In this document: piece after piece, positions 40,717 to 41,904 of the stretch | Numbering within the stretch: the first letter of the stretch is position 1 | Layout: each line of letters starts with the position of its first letter | DNA from: a virus | IMG/VR virus record: IMGVR_UViG_3300000243_000004 | Coordinates: 1-41,904 of that record | Reading direction: 5' to 3' (one strand) | Length of the DNA: 41,904 nucleotides | Notes under the pieces: model-generated | What the model was told of the DNA's origin: nothing | The model's input: the letters and a program-made list of their open reading frames with translations, nothing else | Databases searched by the model: none | Translations under genes and position numbers: made by a program

Positions 40717-41904
40717 TTAATTTAATTCTCCTAATATACTTTCAGCAACATATGTCCCTTGTGCACCACTTACCGTTATACCTCTAGCTGATAAAGCATC
40801 TCCTACGAAATGGACGTTGCTATATTTGGTGAGTGCTAGATTGGTATAATCGACAAGTGGCTCAGGTGATAGATATTTTACTTCAGGTACATAAATACCC
40901 CAATCGTCTTTTAATGTTGGGAATATTTTTTTCATATCCTCAATAAAATCGTCAATATATGAAAAATACCCTTCAAATACTTCTCTTACTTCATCCATAC
41001 CTGATTCGCTAATTGGTAATGCTGATACATTTTCCCCTTCAGAGGTTAGTGATGGTTTACGAGTGGGGCTATAGTATAAACCAGTATCATTTGTATTTAA
41101 AATAGATACTAAATTCCTACACCATTCAAATGGTTTATCAATACCCTGTACTTCCATTAATATTCCAAAATTAGTCATATTATTTCGGAATGCTTCATCT
41201 TTTTTAGCGTGTCCATTGTACGAATGGTCTCCATACGTTTCTTCAACTGCTACATACGCCGCATTGTTGTTTGTACAGAAAGAACGTAATGATACGCCTT
41301 TATCTTCATACTTTCTATATAATTTGAAATCGTAAGACACATCAATTAATTTCTGGAAGTGTTTTTGTGGTGCTTCAAATCGAACACCAATTTGTACTGG
41401 TTTTGGTTCAGTTGGTAATTCATACTGTTCTGCTAATTGTTTACCAAAGTCAATACCTGATTTGCCTACACCAAAGATAAGTGTATCATATGAAATAGGC
41501 CAATTTTTTGGATTTACAAAAGATTCTTCTTCGCCAATAAATAATTCATTATTATCAAAATCAATAGCTGTTACTTTAGTTTCCCATATAAATTCTACAC
41601 CACCTTCTACTAAAAAGTCATACCAATTTTTACCTATTTCGTGTAAATAATCAGTACCAACGTGCCATACAGGGAATAATCTTAGCCCAAAATATGGTTT
41701 AATAAAATCTGGTTCTGCAATAGGATTTGAACATTGTACTTCCTCTGGTTTAGGGTGGAAACGTTTGAAGTTAGCTATAACTTGATCAAATAATTCCATT
41801 GCCTTCTCTTCACCACAATATTTAGATAATTGACCACCAATTGAAGTATGATAAGTTAATTTACCATCAGACCAACCACCTGCTCCTAGGAAACCTTCCA
41901 TTAC
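40717..41904 (-). CDS. FAD-dependent dehydrogenase, 5' end beyond the window
   Basis: The reading frame is open to the window edge; the first Met (41899-41901) is internal. The segment MEGFLGAGGWSDGKLTY matches the substrate-side motif (GFGGAGAFSDGK) of COG2509-type FAD-dependent dehydrogenases. The C-terminus has the FAD-contacting pattern VGDALSARGITVSGAQG. The N-terminal Rossmann GxGxxG lies outside the window. About 395 residues remain, so the full protein is probably near 450-500. No substrate is known for this group. In a phage it would count as an auxiliary metabolic gene. Confidence 0.75.
   Translation of the reverse strand, partial: VMEGFLGAGGWSDGKLTYHTSIGGQLSKYCGEEKAMELFDQVIANFKRFHPKPEEVQCSNPIAEPDFIKPYFGLRLFPVWHVGTDYLHEIGKNWYDFLVEGGVEFIWETKVTAIDFDNNELFIGEEESFVNPKNWPISYDTLIFGVGKSGIDFGKQLAEQYELPTEPKPVQIGVRFEAPQKHFQKLIDVSYDFKLYRKYEDKGVSLRSFCTNNNAAYVAVEETYGDHSYNGHAKKDEAFRNNMTNFGILMEVQGIDKPFEWCRNLVSILNTNDTGLYYSPTRKPSLTSEGENVSALPISESGMDEVREVFEGYFSYIDDFIEDMKKIFPTLKDDWGIYVPEVKYLSPEPLVDYTNLALTKYSNVHFVGDALSARGITVSGAQGTYVAESILGELN

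Noticed and set aside
1-41904. tRNA genes, CRISPR arrays, insertion sequences and integrase attachment sites
   Set aside because: I saw no cloverleaf-like segments, regular repeat-spacer arrays, transposase frames or integrase genes by reading both strands. A tRNAscan search would be needed to be certain about tRNAs.

Overview
The window looks like one continuous piece of a T4-like myovirus genome. Every credible gene lies on the minus strand, so transcription runs from high to low coordinates. The DNA is AT-rich and tightly packed; no gap between genes exceeds about 200 bases. T4-type marker proteins are recognisable in sequence: large terminase, portal, prohead protease, scaffold, major capsid protein, tail sheath, tail tube, tape measure, DnaB-type helicase, RNase H/FEN-type exonuclease, UvsX and a gp32-type protein. 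I infer a Bacteroidota (probably flavobacterial), likely aquatic host. The reasons are A-rich leaders that mostly lack Shine-Dalgarno sequences, a signal peptide ending in a typical Bacteroidota style (GFSQS), and a DUF5675-type protein. No host or phage name can be proved from the sequence alone.

Layout in transcription order. (1) 41904-39905: an FAD-dependent dehydrogenase cut by the window edge, a small W/G-rich protein and a P-loop nucleotide/nucleoside-kinase-like protein. (2) 39866-31412: an uncharacterised protein, two overlapping spanin-like genes, terminase, portal, three uncharacterised core-region proteins, an EF-hand-bearing head-region protein and the prohead protease. (3) 31220-24553: scaffold, major capsid protein, PhoH, three neck/tail-completion candidates and a small coiled-coil protein. 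(4) 24495-11315: sheath, tube, a tail-assembly pair with a candidate programmed frameshift, tape measure, and a set of baseplate/hub proteins. The set includes a LysM protein and a very large hub-like protein ending in a lysozyme/glucosaminidase-like domain. (5) 11261-2022: replication and nucleotide genes: a short, divergent family-A DNA polymerase-like protein, an unknown, gp32-like SSB, UvsX, FEN exonuclease, helicase, NrdB, a small unknown and NrdA. (6) 1987-1: small membrane proteins, a membrane-anchored GAF-like protein, a DUF5675 protein and a partial membrane protein; this could be part of a lysis or envelope module.

Regulation is unusually readable. An AT-rich motif, sense strand ATATTTATAA, sits just upstream of eleven genes, most of them virion genes. 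A one-base variant, ATATGTATAA, precedes four more, three of them directly after a terminator hairpin. The motif is the reverse complement of the T4 late promoter TATAAATA. A different motif, CGTATATT, precedes the polymerase, the gp32-like gene and the small 85-residue gene, and may mark early or middle promoters. Four intrinsic terminators are visible, after the tail tube, capsid, protease and 79-residue membrane protein genes.

The observations I would check first are: the candidate +1 (or -2) frameshift at a T7 run before the tape measure gene; the short Pol A-like enzyme in place of a visible gp43; the inverted late-promoter motif; the overlapping spanin-like pair beside the terminase; and a strong internal Shine-Dalgarno and start inside the head-region gene at 32020-33420.
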